A stretch of 64,000 bases of DNA from Psychrobacter glaciei (GCF_014652895.1 NZ_BMZR01000007.1:1-64000), one strand, 5' to 3'; shown: positions 40,183 to 50,351, counted from the stretch's first letter. Made by a program: numbers and translations. The notes: generated by a model not told the origin, from the sequence alone.

Positions 40183-42057
40183 ATGAGTTTATTACCATTA
40201 ACCTTTATATTCCCGCTCGTTGGCTTTTTAATTTTAGCCTTTATGCGTGACAAATTATCAGAGCAAGTGGCCGCGATGGTTGGTGTTGGCAGTATGCTGC
40301 TATCAGCACTATGCACATTGGTGGTCAGTTATACCTTTTTAACCAGCAATCCAGCAGGTACGGTCATTGAGATTCCGCTATGGACATGGTTCCAAGTGGG
40401 AGACTTTGCACCAAACTTTGGCTTGAGCTTTGACGGTTTGGCATTGACGATGACGGGTGTTATTACCGGCATTGGTTTTTTAATCCATCTGTTTGCCGCT
40501 TGGTATATGAAAGGCGACACTGGCTTTGCCCGTTTCTTTAGCTATATGAACTTGTTCGTCGCCAGCATGCTATTGCTGGTATTGGCGGACAATTTATTTT
40601 TGCTTTATCTCGGTTGGGAAGGCGTCGGTATCTGTTCTTACCTTTTGATTGGTTTTTATTATCATGATAGAGCCAATGGTCGCGCAGCGATGAAAGCCTT
40701 TACGGTCACGCGTGTTGGTGATGTGTTCTTAGCGTTTGGTTTATTTTTATTGTTCCGTGAATTTGGTACGCTTAATATTCAAGAGATTATTACGCGCGCG
40801 CCAGAAGTCTTTGATATTAATAATCCAACGATGATGCTAACCACCATGATGTTGGTCGGCGGCGCGATGGGTAAATCAGCCCAGTTACCATTACATACTT
40901 GGCTTGCTGATGCAATGGCAGGTCCGACACCAGTATCAGCGCTGATTCATGCCGCGACAATGGTCACGGCAGGTGTTTATTTAATCGCCCGTTTGCACCC
41001 TCTGTTTGAGCTGACACCAGGTATTTTATTGTACTGGGTTGGCGGTGTAGGAGCATTGACGTTAGTCGTTGCTGGATTCTGTGCGCTGGCGCAAACTGAT
41101 ATTAAACGTATTCTTGCTTATTCGACCATGAGCCAAATTGGCTATATGTTCTTAGCGCTCGGCGTGGGTGCTTGGCAAGGTGCGATCTTCCATTTGATGA
41201 CGCATGCTTTCTTTAAAGCCTTGTTATTCTTGTCATCAGGTGCGGTCATTCTTGCAGTGCACCATGAGCAAAACATCTTTAAGATGGGCGGCTTACGTAA
41301 AAAGATACCGTTGGTATTTTGGTGTTATATCATTGGTGGCGGTGCACTTGCAGCGATACCTTGGGTCACCGTTGGTTTTTATTCTAAAGAAGCGATTCTT
41401 TGGGAGACCTATGCAACCGGTCACATGGTCTTATTTTATATGGGTGTATTCGGTGCTTTCTTAACGGCACTTTATACGTTCCGTATGATTTGGATTGTGT
41501 TTTTTGGCGAAGAAAAAACGCCTGCGCACAAGTTGTCAGGAATATCTTATTGGTTGCCGCTGACTGTATTGCTGGTGTTATCAACTGCGGTTGGCGCATT
41601 GATTACGCCACCATTGCAAGGGGTGCTGCCAGAGAGCGTTGGTCATTTATTAGAAGTTGCTGGTCAAGCGCATGCCAAGCACACCGCAGAGTATATCGCG
41701 ATGGGTGCAATGGCGGCAGGTTTGATATTGGCGGCACTATTATATGTCGTGGATAAAGGTCGTCTACTCACCAGCTTTAAGCGCTCACGTATTGGTGGGG
41801 CGCTATATCACTGGTGCTATCACGGTCTAGGCTTTGACGCGCTATACGATATAATTTTTGTAAAACCCTTTTTGTTCATCGGCCGCTTATTTAAAGCCGA
41901 TCCTGTTGATAAAACGTGGCTTTTATTACCTAAGCTGGCTTCAGCAGGTAATAAGATATTGTCTGCGACGCAAACAGGGTCACTTCGAGGCTACGCTACA
42001 AGCTTTGGCTTGGGTATTGCTGTATTGCTGGTGCTGGTAATGATGACGGTGGTATAA
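40183..42057 (+). CDS. nuoL: NADH-quinone oxidoreductase subunit L
   Basis: A 624-aa antiporter-like proton-pumping subunit at the distal end of the membrane arm. Seen: WEGVGICSYLLIGFYYHDRANGRAAMKAFTVTRVGD, the HTWLADAMAGPTPVSALIHAATMVTAGVYLIAR block with key Lys and His, and a long C-terminal helix region. Length close to E. coli (613). Confidence 0.97.
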   Translation: MSLLPLTFIFPLVGFLILAFMRDKLSEQVAAMVGVGSMLLSALCTLVVSYTFLTSNPAGTVIEIPLWTWFQVGDFAPNFGLSFDGLALTMTGVITGIGFLIHLFAAWYMKGDTGFARFFSYMNLFVASMLLLVLADNLFLLYLGWEGVGICSYLLIGFYYHDRANGRAAMKAFTVTRVGDVFLAFGLFLLFREFGTLNIQEIITRAPEVFDINNPTMMLTTMMLVGGAMGKSAQLPLHTWLADAMAGPTPVSALIHAATMVTAGVYLIARLHPLFELTPGILLYWVGGVGALTLVVAGFCALAQTDIKRILAYSTMSQIGYMFLALGVGAWQGAIFHLMTHAFFKALLFLSSGAVILAVHHEQNIFKMGGLRKKIPLVFWCYIIGGGALAAIPWVTVGFYSKEAILWETYATGHMVLFYMGVFGAFLTALYTFRMIWIVFFGEEKTPAHKLSGISYWLPLTVLLVLSTAVGALITPPLQGVLPESVGHLLEVAGQAHAKHTAEYIAMGAMAAGLILAALLYVVDKGRLLTSFKRSRIGGALYHWCYHGLGFDALYDIIFVKPFLFIGRLFKADPVDKTWLLLPKLASAGNKILSATQTGSLRGYATSFGLGIAVLLVLVMMTVV

Positions 42058-42058
42058 G

Positions 42059-43687
42059 ATGATAGAGTTACAACAAACGTGGATGCTACCAGCATTGATT
42101 GCGATTCCGTTTATTGCAGGATTGCTATGTTGGTTGGTAGAGCGAGTTAATAAACGTCTACCGCGCTGGATTGCTTTAATCGGTATGACGTTGACCTTTG
42201 TATTGTCACTGGTACTGTGGCAATACGGTGATTTTGGCGGTATGAGCAAACAGGTGATTGCACCAGATTCGGCTGTGCCTTGGGTCGCTGAATTTAGTGT
42301 GCCGTGGATACCGACTTTTGGTATTAGCTTTCATTTAGCCTTAGATGGCTTGTCGCTAATGATGGTGGCCTTAACCGGTCTACTGGGTATTGCAGCGGTT
42401 GCCTGTTCGTGGAATGAGATCCAACGTCGTGTTGGTTTCTTCCATCTGAACTTGCTATGGAGCTTGGGCGGTGTCATCGGTGTTTTCTTAGCCATTGATC
42501 TGTTTTTGTTCTTCTTCTTTTGGGAGATGATGCTGGTTCCTATCTATTTCTTGATCGCCATTTGGGGTCATGATGTGGTCGGTGGCAAGACCAAAGAATA
42601 CGCGGCAACCAAGTTCTTCATCTATACACAAGCGTCTGGGCTTATCATGCTCATTGGCATATTGGTATTGGTCATTATCAGCTACGCGCAAAAAGGCGTG
42701 GTCAGCTTTAATTACAATGATTTGCTCGGTACGTCGCTCGGCGGTTGGGAATACCCCATCATGCTATGCTTCTTTATTGGCTTTGCGGTCAAGCTGCCGA
42801 TTGTTCCTTTTCATGGCTGGCTACCTGACGCGCATGCGCAGGCACCAACGGCTGGTTCGGTTGATTTGGCAGGGGTACTGATTAAGACAGCTGCTTATGG
42901 TTTGATTCGTTTTGTCTTACCGTTATTCCCAGCAGCATCACAAGATTTTGCGCCGATTGCGATGACTTTAGGTACGATTGGCATCTTCTATGGTGCTTGG
43001 TTGGCCTTTATGCAAACCGATATGAAGCGTTTGCTGGCTTATACCAGTATCTCGCACATGGGTTTTGTGGTCTTGGCAATCTATGCTGGCAGCTTACTCA
43101 GCTTGCAAGGTTTGATGATTCAGATGTTAGCGCACGGCTTAAGTTCGGCAGCATTGTTCATCATGGCAGGGCAGTTATACGAGCGTCTACATACTCGTGA
43201 TTTAACCTTGATGGGCGGCATGTGGGGACAATTCCGCTACTATGCACCCATACTGATGTTCTTCTGTGCCGCCTTATTGGGTATACCAGGTACAGGGAAC
43301 TTCATCGGTGAGTTCATGATTCTATTAGGTGCATTTGCCCAGTATCCCGTGTTTGTGGTATTAGCCACTTTCAGCTTGGTATTGGCAGGATTGTACTCGC
43401 TGATCTTGATCCATCGTGCATTATTTGGTACCAATAATATTGAAGCATTGGCCATGCGCGAGACCAAGTCACACGGTTTGCCGAACCGCAAATTAAAAGA
43501 TTTAGGCAAACGTGAGCTGTCGTTATTACTGATGTTGGCCGCTGGTTTGGTCTGGCTTGGACTGTATCCACAGCCGTTCCTTGATACCTCAAGCCACGCT
43601 ATGCAATGGATCAATAATGCCTATATATATAGTCAAGTAACACAAGTAGATGCATCACAGCTGCTTGATGCAATGGAGGCACGTTAA
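42059..43687 (+). CDS. nuoM: NADH-quinone oxidoreductase subunit M
   Basis: A 542-aa antiporter-like subunit. Marks are FFFWEMMLVPIYFLIAIWG, FAVKLPIVPFHGWLPDAHAQAPTAGSVDLAGVLIKTAAYGLIR and the MQTDMKRLLAYTSISHMGFV helix. It follows nuoL by 1 bp and nuoN begins 3 bp after it. Confidence 0.97.
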   Translation: MIELQQTWMLPALIAIPFIAGLLCWLVERVNKRLPRWIALIGMTLTFVLSLVLWQYGDFGGMSKQVIAPDSAVPWVAEFSVPWIPTFGISFHLALDGLSLMMVALTGLLGIAAVACSWNEIQRRVGFFHLNLLWSLGGVIGVFLAIDLFLFFFFWEMMLVPIYFLIAIWGHDVVGGKTKEYAATKFFIYTQASGLIMLIGILVLVIISYAQKGVVSFNYNDLLGTSLGGWEYPIMLCFFIGFAVKLPIVPFHGWLPDAHAQAPTAGSVDLAGVLIKTAAYGLIRFVLPLFPAASQDFAPIAMTLGTIGIFYGAWLAFMQTDMKRLLAYTSISHMGFVVLAIYAGSLLSLQGLMIQMLAHGLSSAALFIMAGQLYERLHTRDLTLMGGMWGQFRYYAPILMFFCAALLGIPGTGNFIGEFMILLGAFAQYPVFVVLATFSLVLAGLYSLILIHRALFGTNNIEALAMRETKSHGLPNRKLKDLGKRELSLLLMLAAGLVWLGLYPQPFLDTSSHAMQWINNAYIYSQVTQVDASQLLDAMEAR

Positions 43688-43690
43688 GTC

Positions 43691-45169
43691 ATGAATGAAT
43701 TTACGATGAATGATTTGATGGGACTGATGCCTTATGCACCGATCATTGCCGTCGTCATTACGGTATTGCTGGTAATGATCGCCATCACCATTAAACGCTC
43801 ACATATTGTGACGGGTACTATTACGGTCGTCGGCCTAAATATTGCGCTGTTTACTTTAATTGGGCAAATGGCAGGCATAATCACCAGTGGCTCGGAGTTA
43901 CCAATCGCTGAACAGCTTTTTGTGATTGATAACTTCGCGCAGTTCAACATGGTGGTAATACTGATCTGTGCGCTGGCTTGTTGTACTTTATCTTACGCCT
44001 ATTTGGCCGATTTTAAAGACAATAAAGACGAGTTGTATTTGCTGATGCTGCTATCGACCACGGGCGCGCTGCTCATGGTGTGTGCTCAGCATATGGCATC
44101 GTTCTTTATGAGCTTAGAGCTGCTCTCAGTACCATTGTACGGTCTGCTGTCTTATACTTACATGCGCAACCGCTCGCTGGAGTCAGGACTTAAATATCTG
44201 GTACTGTCAGCGACGGCATCGGCCACCTTGCTGATGGGCATGGCCTTTATCTATGCACAAGTTGGCTCATTGGCTTTCAAGCCGATTAGCATTATGCTGG
44301 TAGATGTATTTGAATCGCCACTATTAATACTTGGCGCGGCAATGATGATGTTCGGCATTGCCTTTAAACTGTCAGCAGCACCATTTCATATGTGGACACC
44401 CGATGTTTACGAAGGCGCACCTGCACCTATCGCGACTTTCTTAGCATCGGTATCCAAAGTTGCTATGATGGCGCTGGCGGTACGATTCTTGATCGATACC
44501 TCTTTATTGGCGTTACCGTCGGTACAAATGCTATTGATGGTCATGGCGACCTTATCTATTTTGGCAGGTAACTTGTTGGCGGTTCGTCAAACCAGCCTCA
44601 AACGTCTATTGGGTTATTCTTCAATTGCGCATATGGGTTATGTGCTGATCGTGATCGTCAGTATTGGTTCAGCCGCAGATAGTATCTCTAGCATGTATAT
44701 GGCGGTTTATGCCTTTACCTCTATCGGTGCCTTTGGTGTCGTGACCTTGATGTCGAGCCCTTATCGCTTGGCTGGTGAAGCGGATGAGCTGACCCACTAT
44801 CAAGGACTGTTTTGGCGTCGTCCAGTGTTGACTGCTGTCATGACGATTATGATGTTGTCATTGGCTGGCATTCCACTAACAGCAGGCTTTATCACGAAGT
44901 TATTTGCCATATTAGCTGCTGTACAAGGAGCCAATTGGTTCTTAGCAGCGATGATTATCTTAGGTAGTGCGATTGGCTTATTCTATTACTTACGTGTCTT
45001 ACTTACACTGTTCAAACGTCCTAAGCAATTCATTGAGTTTGATGTTTCTGGGCAATGGGGCATTCGCACCGGTGGTATTATGGTGATTGCAGTGACTGCG
45101 ATGATAGTCTTCTTTGGTATCTTGCCGAACACGCTGATTGAATGGGCAAGTCTGGCACGTATATGGTAA
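43691..45169 (+). CDS. nuoN: NADH-quinone oxidoreductase subunit N
   Basis: A 492-aa antiporter-like subunit, last in the operon. Marks are MSLELLSVPLYGLLSYTYMRNRSLESGLKYLVLSATASA, FKLSAAPFHMWTPDVYEGAPAPIATFLASVSK and RQTSLKRLLGYSSIAHMGYVLI. An intrinsic terminator follows ~75 bp later. Confidence 0.97.
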   Translation: MNEFTMNDLMGLMPYAPIIAVVITVLLVMIAITIKRSHIVTGTITVVGLNIALFTLIGQMAGIITSGSELPIAEQLFVIDNFAQFNMVVILICALACCTLSYAYLADFKDNKDELYLLMLLSTTGALLMVCAQHMASFFMSLELLSVPLYGLLSYTYMRNRSLESGLKYLVLSATASATLLMGMAFIYAQVGSLAFKPISIMLVDVFESPLLILGAAMMMFGIAFKLSAAPFHMWTPDVYEGAPAPIATFLASVSKVAMMALAVRFLIDTSLLALPSVQMLLMVMATLSILAGNLLAVRQTSLKRLLGYSSIAHMGYVLIVIVSIGSAADSISSMYMAVYAFTSIGAFGVVTLMSSPYRLAGEADELTHYQGLFWRRPVLTAVMTIMMLSLAGIPLTAGFITKLFAILAAVQGANWFLAAMIILGSAIGLFYYLRVLLTLFKRPKQFIEFDVSGQWGIRTGGIMVIAVTAMIVFFGILPNTLIEWASLARIW

Positions 45170-45242
45170 TACCATTATAAATATAAGATAAGTCGCCGTA
45201 TTTGTATGGTGCTGCTTATCTGCTGTTACGGTTAGAAAACCC

Positions 45243-45283
45243 AGATGCGCCAGCTTTATGATAAGCTTGGCGCATCTTTTTTT
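45243..45283 (+). terminator. nuo operon terminator
   Basis: Arms AGATGCGCCAGCTT (45243-45256) and AAGCTTGGCGCATCT (45263-45277) pair with a single bulged base, followed by seven T. It ends the nuo operon, 73 bp after nuoN. Confidence 0.9.
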
Positions 45284-45337
45284 ATTGTTTAAATTCTTAT
45301 AAAAATAAATTTAATAAAGTATAAGTGACGAATGATT

Positions 45338-46168
45338 ATGAGTGACAATATCCAAACCGTAACTGTTCTGAGTAAGACTACTTGGACACCAAATCTGTTT
45401 AGCTTTACGGTCAGCCGTCCTGCCAGCTTTAAATTTACGGCGGGTCAATTTGTACGTTTGGGTGTTAACCCGAGCCAATTACAGTATTATCAGCAGCAAG
45501 ATGAGGCCTCTAGCGACGTATCTGATGCTGCATTAAATGAAGATATCTTTCGTGCTTATTCGATTATCTCCTCTCCCTTTGACGAGGTGTTAGAATTTTT
45601 CTCTATCGTCATTCCTGATGGTGCGTTTACTTCGCAGCTGCAACATTTACAAGTGGGCGATGAGCTATTGCTCAATACCATGCCGTTTGGTTTTTTAACC
45701 TTAGCGCGTTATCAAAAACCATTGCCCAAAGATTTATGGCTGCTCGCAACAGGTACTGGCCTCGCACCGTTTTTATCCATGCTACAAGACTTGCAAACGT
45801 GGCAGGATTACGAGCACATTGTATTAGCCTATAGCGCGCGGTCGATAGAAGAGCTGGCTTATGTGGATAAGATAGAAAGTCTACAAGAAGACTTTGGCAC
45901 GTTAGTAGATAATCCAGCCAAATTAATCTTTATCCCCATTGTTACTCGTGAGCCAGTTGAGGGCGCACTGGCAGAGCGTTTACCAAAACTGTTATTAGAC
46001 GGCACGCTACAAGAGCGAGCAGGTATAGCGTTAGACACTGATAGCACGCATGTCATGCTGTGCGGCAATCCAGACATGGTAGAGGATACCAAAGAGACGC
46101 TAAAGTCATTAGGGTTGGTGATGAATCGTCGCGGTGAGGGCAATATTGCGGTCGAAAACTACTGGTAG
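45338..46168 (+). CDS. fpr: ferredoxin--NADP+ reductase
   Basis: A 276-aa FAD enzyme exchanging electrons between NADPH and ferredoxin or flavodoxin. Seen: the FAD motif RAYSIISSPFDEVLEFFSIVI, the NADP region ATGTGLAPFLSMLQ and the C-terminal LCGNPDMVEDTKETLKSLGLVMNRRGEGNIAVENYW, whose aromatic end stacks on FAD. A central insert (YYQQQDEASSDVSDAALNED) is longer than in E. coli. ATG 45332 is an alternative start. Confidence 0.93.
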   Translation: MSDNIQTVTVLSKTTWTPNLFSFTVSRPASFKFTAGQFVRLGVNPSQLQYYQQQDEASSDVSDAALNEDIFRAYSIISSPFDEVLEFFSIVIPDGAFTSQLQHLQVGDELLLNTMPFGFLTLARYQKPLPKDLWLLATGTGLAPFLSMLQDLQTWQDYEHIVLAYSARSIEELAYVDKIESLQEDFGTLVDNPAKLIFIPIVTREPVEGALAERLPKLLLDGTLQERAGIALDTDSTHVMLCGNPDMVEDTKETLKSLGLVMNRRGEGNIAVENYW

Positions 46169-46212
46169 TCGTCTTATCTCTTTATGCTAATGAAAATTGG
46201 CTCGATAAAAAC

Positions 46213-46263
46213 AAAAACGCTGACTCTTAAAAGACCATAGTCTCCAAGAGTCAGCGTTTTTTT
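46213..46263. terminator. fpr terminator
   Basis: Arms AAAAACGCTGACTCTT (46213-46228) and AAGAGTCAGCGTTTTT (46246-46261) are perfect complements over 16 bp, with a 17-nt loop and T run on either side. It may also terminate the gene on the other strand. Confidence 0.88.
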
Positions 46264-46313
46264 GTGAGCTAAAAGTATAGTCAGTGAAAAGTAATATTGA
46301 TACGTCACGCACT

Positions 46314-46387
46314 GCTGATATCAATTTTTCTTGCTTGCTTGCTTGCTGTGCCTGTGCAGACAGAGGCGACAAAAAATTGATATCAGC
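46314..46387. repeat. dispersed palindromic repeat, copy 1
   Basis: Terminal arms GCTGATATCAATTTTT (46314-46329) and its exact complement (46372-46387) enclose a CTTGCTTGCTTGCTTGCTGTG segment and a GCAGACAGAGGC block. A second copy with the same inner blocks lies at 62202-62277. The 4-bp unit TTGC is repeated four times here and twice in the other copy. Confidence 0.8.
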
Positions 46388-46428
46388 AATACCGTAACTT
46401 TTTTAGGATATTTTGACTATAGTGGTTT

Positions 46429-47208
46429 CTAAACTTGACTTGGTTCGGTGGCATCATCAATCGGGTTGATTGGACCTTGCATAAGTTCAGGCTCATCATC
46501 GTCGCCAATGATGTCCTCGTTGCTGCTTGCTGCCAATAGATCGCGATAATTGATTTGCGTTTTCAAAATCATTTGCTCTTCTTCAATTTCGCCATAATTC
46601 ACTTGTACCTTATGCAAAGCACTCATTATTTTTTTGTTCTTTTTTAGCCAGCGATTGATATCAAGATAAATAACTTCATCTTTTGCGCGCGCGATATTGA
46701 TATAAGACAAAATAAAACCTAAAGGATCTTTTTTTAGGATGCGATGGTAGAACCAAATGAACAGCTTGACGCCTTGACGTTTGATAAATGACTCACAGCG
46801 TAAGTTAAGCACATCGGTATAAGTTTGTTGCCCAAATACAAAGCGCTGTACATTACGATCAAGTTGCACATGAACCAAACTGAAATTACTGGCGATTTCT
46901 ACATAAATACCGGCTACGTTGATGGTGCAGTATAAGCGAAACCAATCATCATGCATCTCAACACGCAGCTCTAAGATGGCTTTGACATTGTCGGTCACGA
47001 ACTTTTGCAGAGCATCATTGACATAGCTCTGAGCGACTGGCAGAGACAGCTCATCTTCAAGTTTATCAGTCGTTCTATCGTATAGGTTCTTGATGGTTTG
47101 GGTTATGCGATCCCAACCATCGCTGAATGACTCGTCAAAACGATAGCCGATACTATCGAAAAAGTCATCAAAACTGTCTGAATTATTCACGTTATCAAAA
47201 TCACTCAA
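46429..47208 (-). CDS. conserved hypothetical protein
   Basis: A 259-aa cytosolic-looking protein that I do not recognise. It has acidic ends (an Asp/Ser-rich first 30 residues; residues 225-259 Asp/Glu/Pro-rich), and a central domain (about 60-200) with an aromatic-rich stretch (DDWFRLYCTINVAGIYVEIASNFSLVHVQLD) and a basic helical part (KLFIWFYHRILKKDPLGFILSYINIARAKDEVIYLDINRWLKKNKK). No transmembrane segment is obvious. It lies alone between convergent fpr and the TonB-like gene. No function is assigned. Confidence 0.75.
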   Translation of the reverse strand: MSDFDNVNNSDSFDDFFDSIGYRFDESFSDGWDRITQTIKNLYDRTTDKLEDELSLPVAQSYVNDALQKFVTDNVKAILELRVEMHDDWFRLYCTINVAGIYVEIASNFSLVHVQLDRNVQRFVFGQQTYTDVLNLRCESFIKRQGVKLFIWFYHRILKKDPLGFILSYINIARAKDEVIYLDINRWLKKNKKIMSALHKVQVNYGEIEEEQMILKTQINYRDLLAASSNEDIIGDDDEPELMQGPINPIDDATEPSQV

Positions 47209-47796
47209 ACTTATTATCCTTATAAATATAGGGCAGCAACATCAAAGGCGACGCAAAGAATCGTTTATGAAGTATGGATGGTCAATGATGGTTTTTTAGT
47301 TGTCAGGCATGCTAATAGTAGTCAAAAAACACGACGCCATGGAACTTGCTTGGTTACAGCATTTCTTACTAAGCTCGCCGAGTGCTAGGTACTGCCTTAG
47401 CAAACACAAATGAAAAAGTCATGCTTGATAGGGTAATACCTAATAGTTGATAATGTTGTCATTAGAAACAGTATATAACAAAACAGAAGCATGCAAAATG
47501 AACACATGCGTTTTGTCGGTATTCATTTGATAAGCATACTTAATATCAATGAACCAATCACATAATCTTGTGGGGTTATTTTTGCTATGCGACTAGGGTG
47601 TGTTGATAACTTTATTACCGCAAAATGATGCATAGGTGGCATAAGGTTGGTCAGCCACGGTTATGCTAGCGACATAATTATATGTCATGTTATGATAGCG
47701 CCGACATGTGCCACAGATAACGCGCCTTAATTTTATTCAGCGTATTGTCTGCTGCCTTTATACTTATAAGCTCATATCCAGAAGCTGAGACCAATT
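47209..47796. other. 588-bp gene-free interval before the TonB-like gene
   Basis: It separates divergent genes and should hold both promoters. AT-rich; I see no ORF over ~60 codons with a ribosome site, no RNA gene and no clear repeat. A stretch at 47597 resembles the outer end of the inverted-repeat element at 21374 only weakly. Confidence 0.5.
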
Positions 47797-48684
47797 GTGG
47801 CCTATATCAAAGACTCACAAAGCTACCACTTTTCAGCGCAAGCACCCAAGCGTGATATTAGTTTGCCTGTTGCTATTGCCATTGCGGTAGCCGTCCATGC
47901 GTTGATTATTTTTGGTATCAGCTTTTCTATGGGCAAAGATCCTGCAGCGATGATGCAAGACGTGGCTAAGGCGCTAGCCGATAATATGCAGCCGAATGAA
48001 GATGCCCACTTTATTGCCAACGCCTCTCAAGAGGGCGGTGGTACGGTACGTGAGCTTTTGAGGCAAGAGACCGATCAGAGCAGTCCATTGTCTGCTGAGC
48101 AAATGAGCGAAACCCAAGACGTGATCAGTTTGCAGCGTCAAGTTCGACAGCAACGCTATCAAGAGAGCTATCTGCGTACCACGCTAAGCTGGCGACAGGC
48201 TACGGTAGAGTCTGATAATGACAGTAAGCAAGTAAAAGATGATCTGATGGCGCAAGAAGAGCGACTGCGTAAGCAAATTGCCACCCTAGAGGCGCAACTG
48301 TCTCAGCGTCAGCAGCTCTATGCAACCAAGTCGAAAGTAGTGACGGTCGATAGTAATTCAACGACGCGTGGTGCAGCCGCTGACTATATCAATACTTTTC
48401 GTGAACATGTCGAGCGCGTTGGTAATCTACAATATCCTGCTCAAGCGCGTGCGCAAGGTATCACGGGTGAAGTGCGCCTCATGGTCATTATCAGTCATGA
48501 TGGAAATATTAAAGCCATTCGCCTGCTTGAAAGCTCAGACTCTACGATATTGGACGAAGCTGCTAAGCAGTCAGTACGGCAAGCAGCGCCCTTTGGTAAG
48601 TTCACTAAAGACATGCATGATATAGTCGAGTTGCGTTTGATACGTACCTACCGTTATAGTGACAAAGTAGATGTGACTTATTAG
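47797..48684 (+). CDS. TonB-family energy transducer-like protein
   Basis: A 295-aa protein with one N-terminal membrane anchor (about residues 24-45, LPVAIAIAVAVHALIIFGISFSM), a Gln/Arg-rich, coiled-coil-like periplasmic linker (about 95-180) and a C-terminal TonB domain (YPAQARAQGITGEVRLMVIISHDGNIKAIRLLESS). The His in the anchor (VHALI) matches the TonB pattern that contacts ExbB/D. It lacks the usual Pro-rich spacer and has no exbBD beside it. GTG start at 47797. Confidence 0.82.
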   Translation: MAYIKDSQSYHFSAQAPKRDISLPVAIAIAVAVHALIIFGISFSMGKDPAAMMQDVAKALADNMQPNEDAHFIANASQEGGGTVRELLRQETDQSSPLSAEQMSETQDVISLQRQVRQQRYQESYLRTTLSWRQATVESDNDSKQVKDDLMAQEERLRKQIATLEAQLSQRQQLYATKSKVVTVDSNSTTRGAAADYINTFREHVERVGNLQYPAQARAQGITGEVRLMVIISHDGNIKAIRLLESSDSTILDEAAKQSVRQAAPFGKFTKDMHDIVELRLIRTYRYSDKVDVTY

Positions 48685-48774
48685 GATAACAAGTTAAGAT
48701 AACAAGAATCAGTTCGAATCCCTAATAGCAGACACCCAAATTCATAAAATACAGCGATAGAATAAAGAGTCATT

Positions 48775-49650
48775 ATGGAATTTTTAGGTTTTACAATAGA
48801 TGTGGCCACGCTAACCAGCACTGCAATAGAGTTAGTCATCAAAGTGGCTTTGGCAATACTTATATTCATCATCGGACGCTGGCTGGCCAAAAAGGCGGTC
48901 GCTTTCTCCAATCGTCTTATGATGCGTAGCCATCTAGATGAGACAGTCGCTGGATTTTTGAGCCGTCTGTTGTATGGTGTGTTACTGGTCGTGATTACCT
49001 TGGCTGCGCTAAGCAAAGTTGGCGTGCAAACCACCTCGGTTGTCGCTATCTTGGGTGGTGCCGCCGTTGCCATTGGTCTGTCACTAAAGGATCAGCTGTC
49101 GAACTTTGCCGCTGGTATTATGATTGTGACTTTTCGCCCGTTTGTACGCGGTGACTATGTCCAGATCAGCAGTTATACCGGCACGGTGACTGAGATTAGC
49201 TTGGTCAATACCCATTTAACGACCATTAACAATCACGATATCATCATTCCTAATAGCGATATCACCACGTCAGCCGTTGTCAACTATACGGCGCTACCCA
49301 ATCGCCGCGTCGATATTACGGTTGGTATTGGCTACGATGCCGATATAAAAACGGCCAAAGAGGTGATGCTAAGCCTCGCAAGAAACAATGCATTGGCGTT
49401 TACTGATCCTGAGCCTATCGTGCGAGTGACCAATTTGGGTGATAATTCAGTGGATTTAACCCTGAACGTTTGGACGACCAATGCTGACTGGTGGTCGATG
49501 CAATGCGAGCTACTAGAGCAGTTCAAACATGCGCTCGATGACGAAAAAATTGAGATTCCATTCCCGCAGCGCAGTGTCCATGTTAAAGGCTTAGATCACA
49601 TGATTAATCAGATGGGGCAAGCGCAGAAACTGCCATTGGCTAAAGACTAG
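48775..49650 (+). CDS. mscS: small-conductance mechanosensitive channel MscS
   Basis: A 291-aa inner-membrane channel that opens on hypo-osmotic shock. Three hydrophobic segments lie in the first ~130 residues; the third, pore-lining helix has GGAAVAIGLSLKDQLSNFAAGIMI, then the RPFVRGDYVQI beta domain follows, and the C-terminal part has PFPQRSVHVKG. Length matches E. coli MscS (286). Confidence 0.95.
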   Translation: MEFLGFTIDVATLTSTAIELVIKVALAILIFIIGRWLAKKAVAFSNRLMMRSHLDETVAGFLSRLLYGVLLVVITLAALSKVGVQTTSVVAILGGAAVAIGLSLKDQLSNFAAGIMIVTFRPFVRGDYVQISSYTGTVTEISLVNTHLTTINNHDIIIPNSDITTSAVVNYTALPNRRVDITVGIGYDADIKTAKEVMLSLARNNALAFTDPEPIVRVTNLGDNSVDLTLNVWTTNADWWSMQCELLEQFKHALDDEKIEIPFPQRSVHVKGLDHMINQMGQAQKLPLAKD

Positions 49651-49684
49651 TCCATAAAGCTCTAGTGAGTAAAAGCGCATATAT

Positions 49685-50281
49685 TTAAATATAGGGATTT
49701 GGTAGGTTCAAGCCTGCCAAAATCTTAATCTCAAAGCTTTCCATCTCATCTTGCTCGGCCTGCCCAAGCTCATGATCAAACCCTAATAAGTGCAGTACAC
49801 CATGTATCAATAGGTGACTAATATGCTGCGCGACGGTTTTGTCTTGCTCGGCGGCCTCATGTACCATGACTTCATGACAAATGATTAACTCACCAAGTGG
49901 CAGCGTTGGCATCAGCTCAATGATGGCAGCTGGCATATCGCTTGGGTAGGATAAAATGTTAGTCGCATAATCTTTGCCACGCGCTTCCAGATTCAACTCG
50001 CGTCCTTCTGTCTCATCCGTAATATATATATCGAGTGCTTTTGGCTTCTCTTGCCATTGCTCAGAGTCAATATCTGCAAAGTAGGTCAGAGTCATACCAT
50101 TGTTAATACGTTCATCGATATAATTCAGCGTTGCCATTATGACTGGTAACAGATTATCTGCACTATAAAAGCGATCAATCAAATTATCATCAATACTGTC
50201 AATCGCGCTGATATTGAGATCTGCGCTGGTCAGATTAGTTGCAGCTGTTTCAGTCATACTATTATCATTAGCTTGGTTCAT
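49685..50281 (-). CDS. ybeY: endoribonuclease YbeY (rRNA maturation)
   Basis: A 198-aa metal-dependent RNase for 16S rRNA 3' end processing and ribosome quality control. The zinc motif HLLIHGVLHLLGFDH (three His) is intact, and NILSYPSD and GELIICHEVM match the family. The first ~40 residues are an extra, polar N-terminus. AAGGATAG lies before the ATG. It follows ybeZ on the same strand with 174 bp between. Confidence 0.94.
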   Translation of the reverse strand: MNQANDNSMTETAATNLTSADLNISAIDSIDDNLIDRFYSADNLLPVIMATLNYIDERINNGMTLTYFADIDSEQWQEKPKALDIYITDETEGRELNLEARGKDYATNILSYPSDMPAAIIELMPTLPLGELIICHEVMVHEAAEQDKTVAQHISHLLIHGVLHLLGFDHELGQAEQDEMESFEIKILAGLNLPNPYI

Positions 50282-50314
50282 TTTTCTATCCTTTTAAAAA
50301 ATAGCAGACCTTAA

Positions 50315-50351
50315 TAAAAAACCGAACTACTGTCTTTAGTAATCCGGTTTT
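50315..50351 (-). terminator. hairpin with T run between ybeZ and ybeY
   Basis: On the minus strand AAAACCGGATTACT (50338-50351) pairs with AGTAGTTCGGTTTT (50318-50331), with a 6-nt loop and two wobble positions, followed by further T. If active it would end or attenuate the ybeZ transcript before ybeY. Confidence 0.6.
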
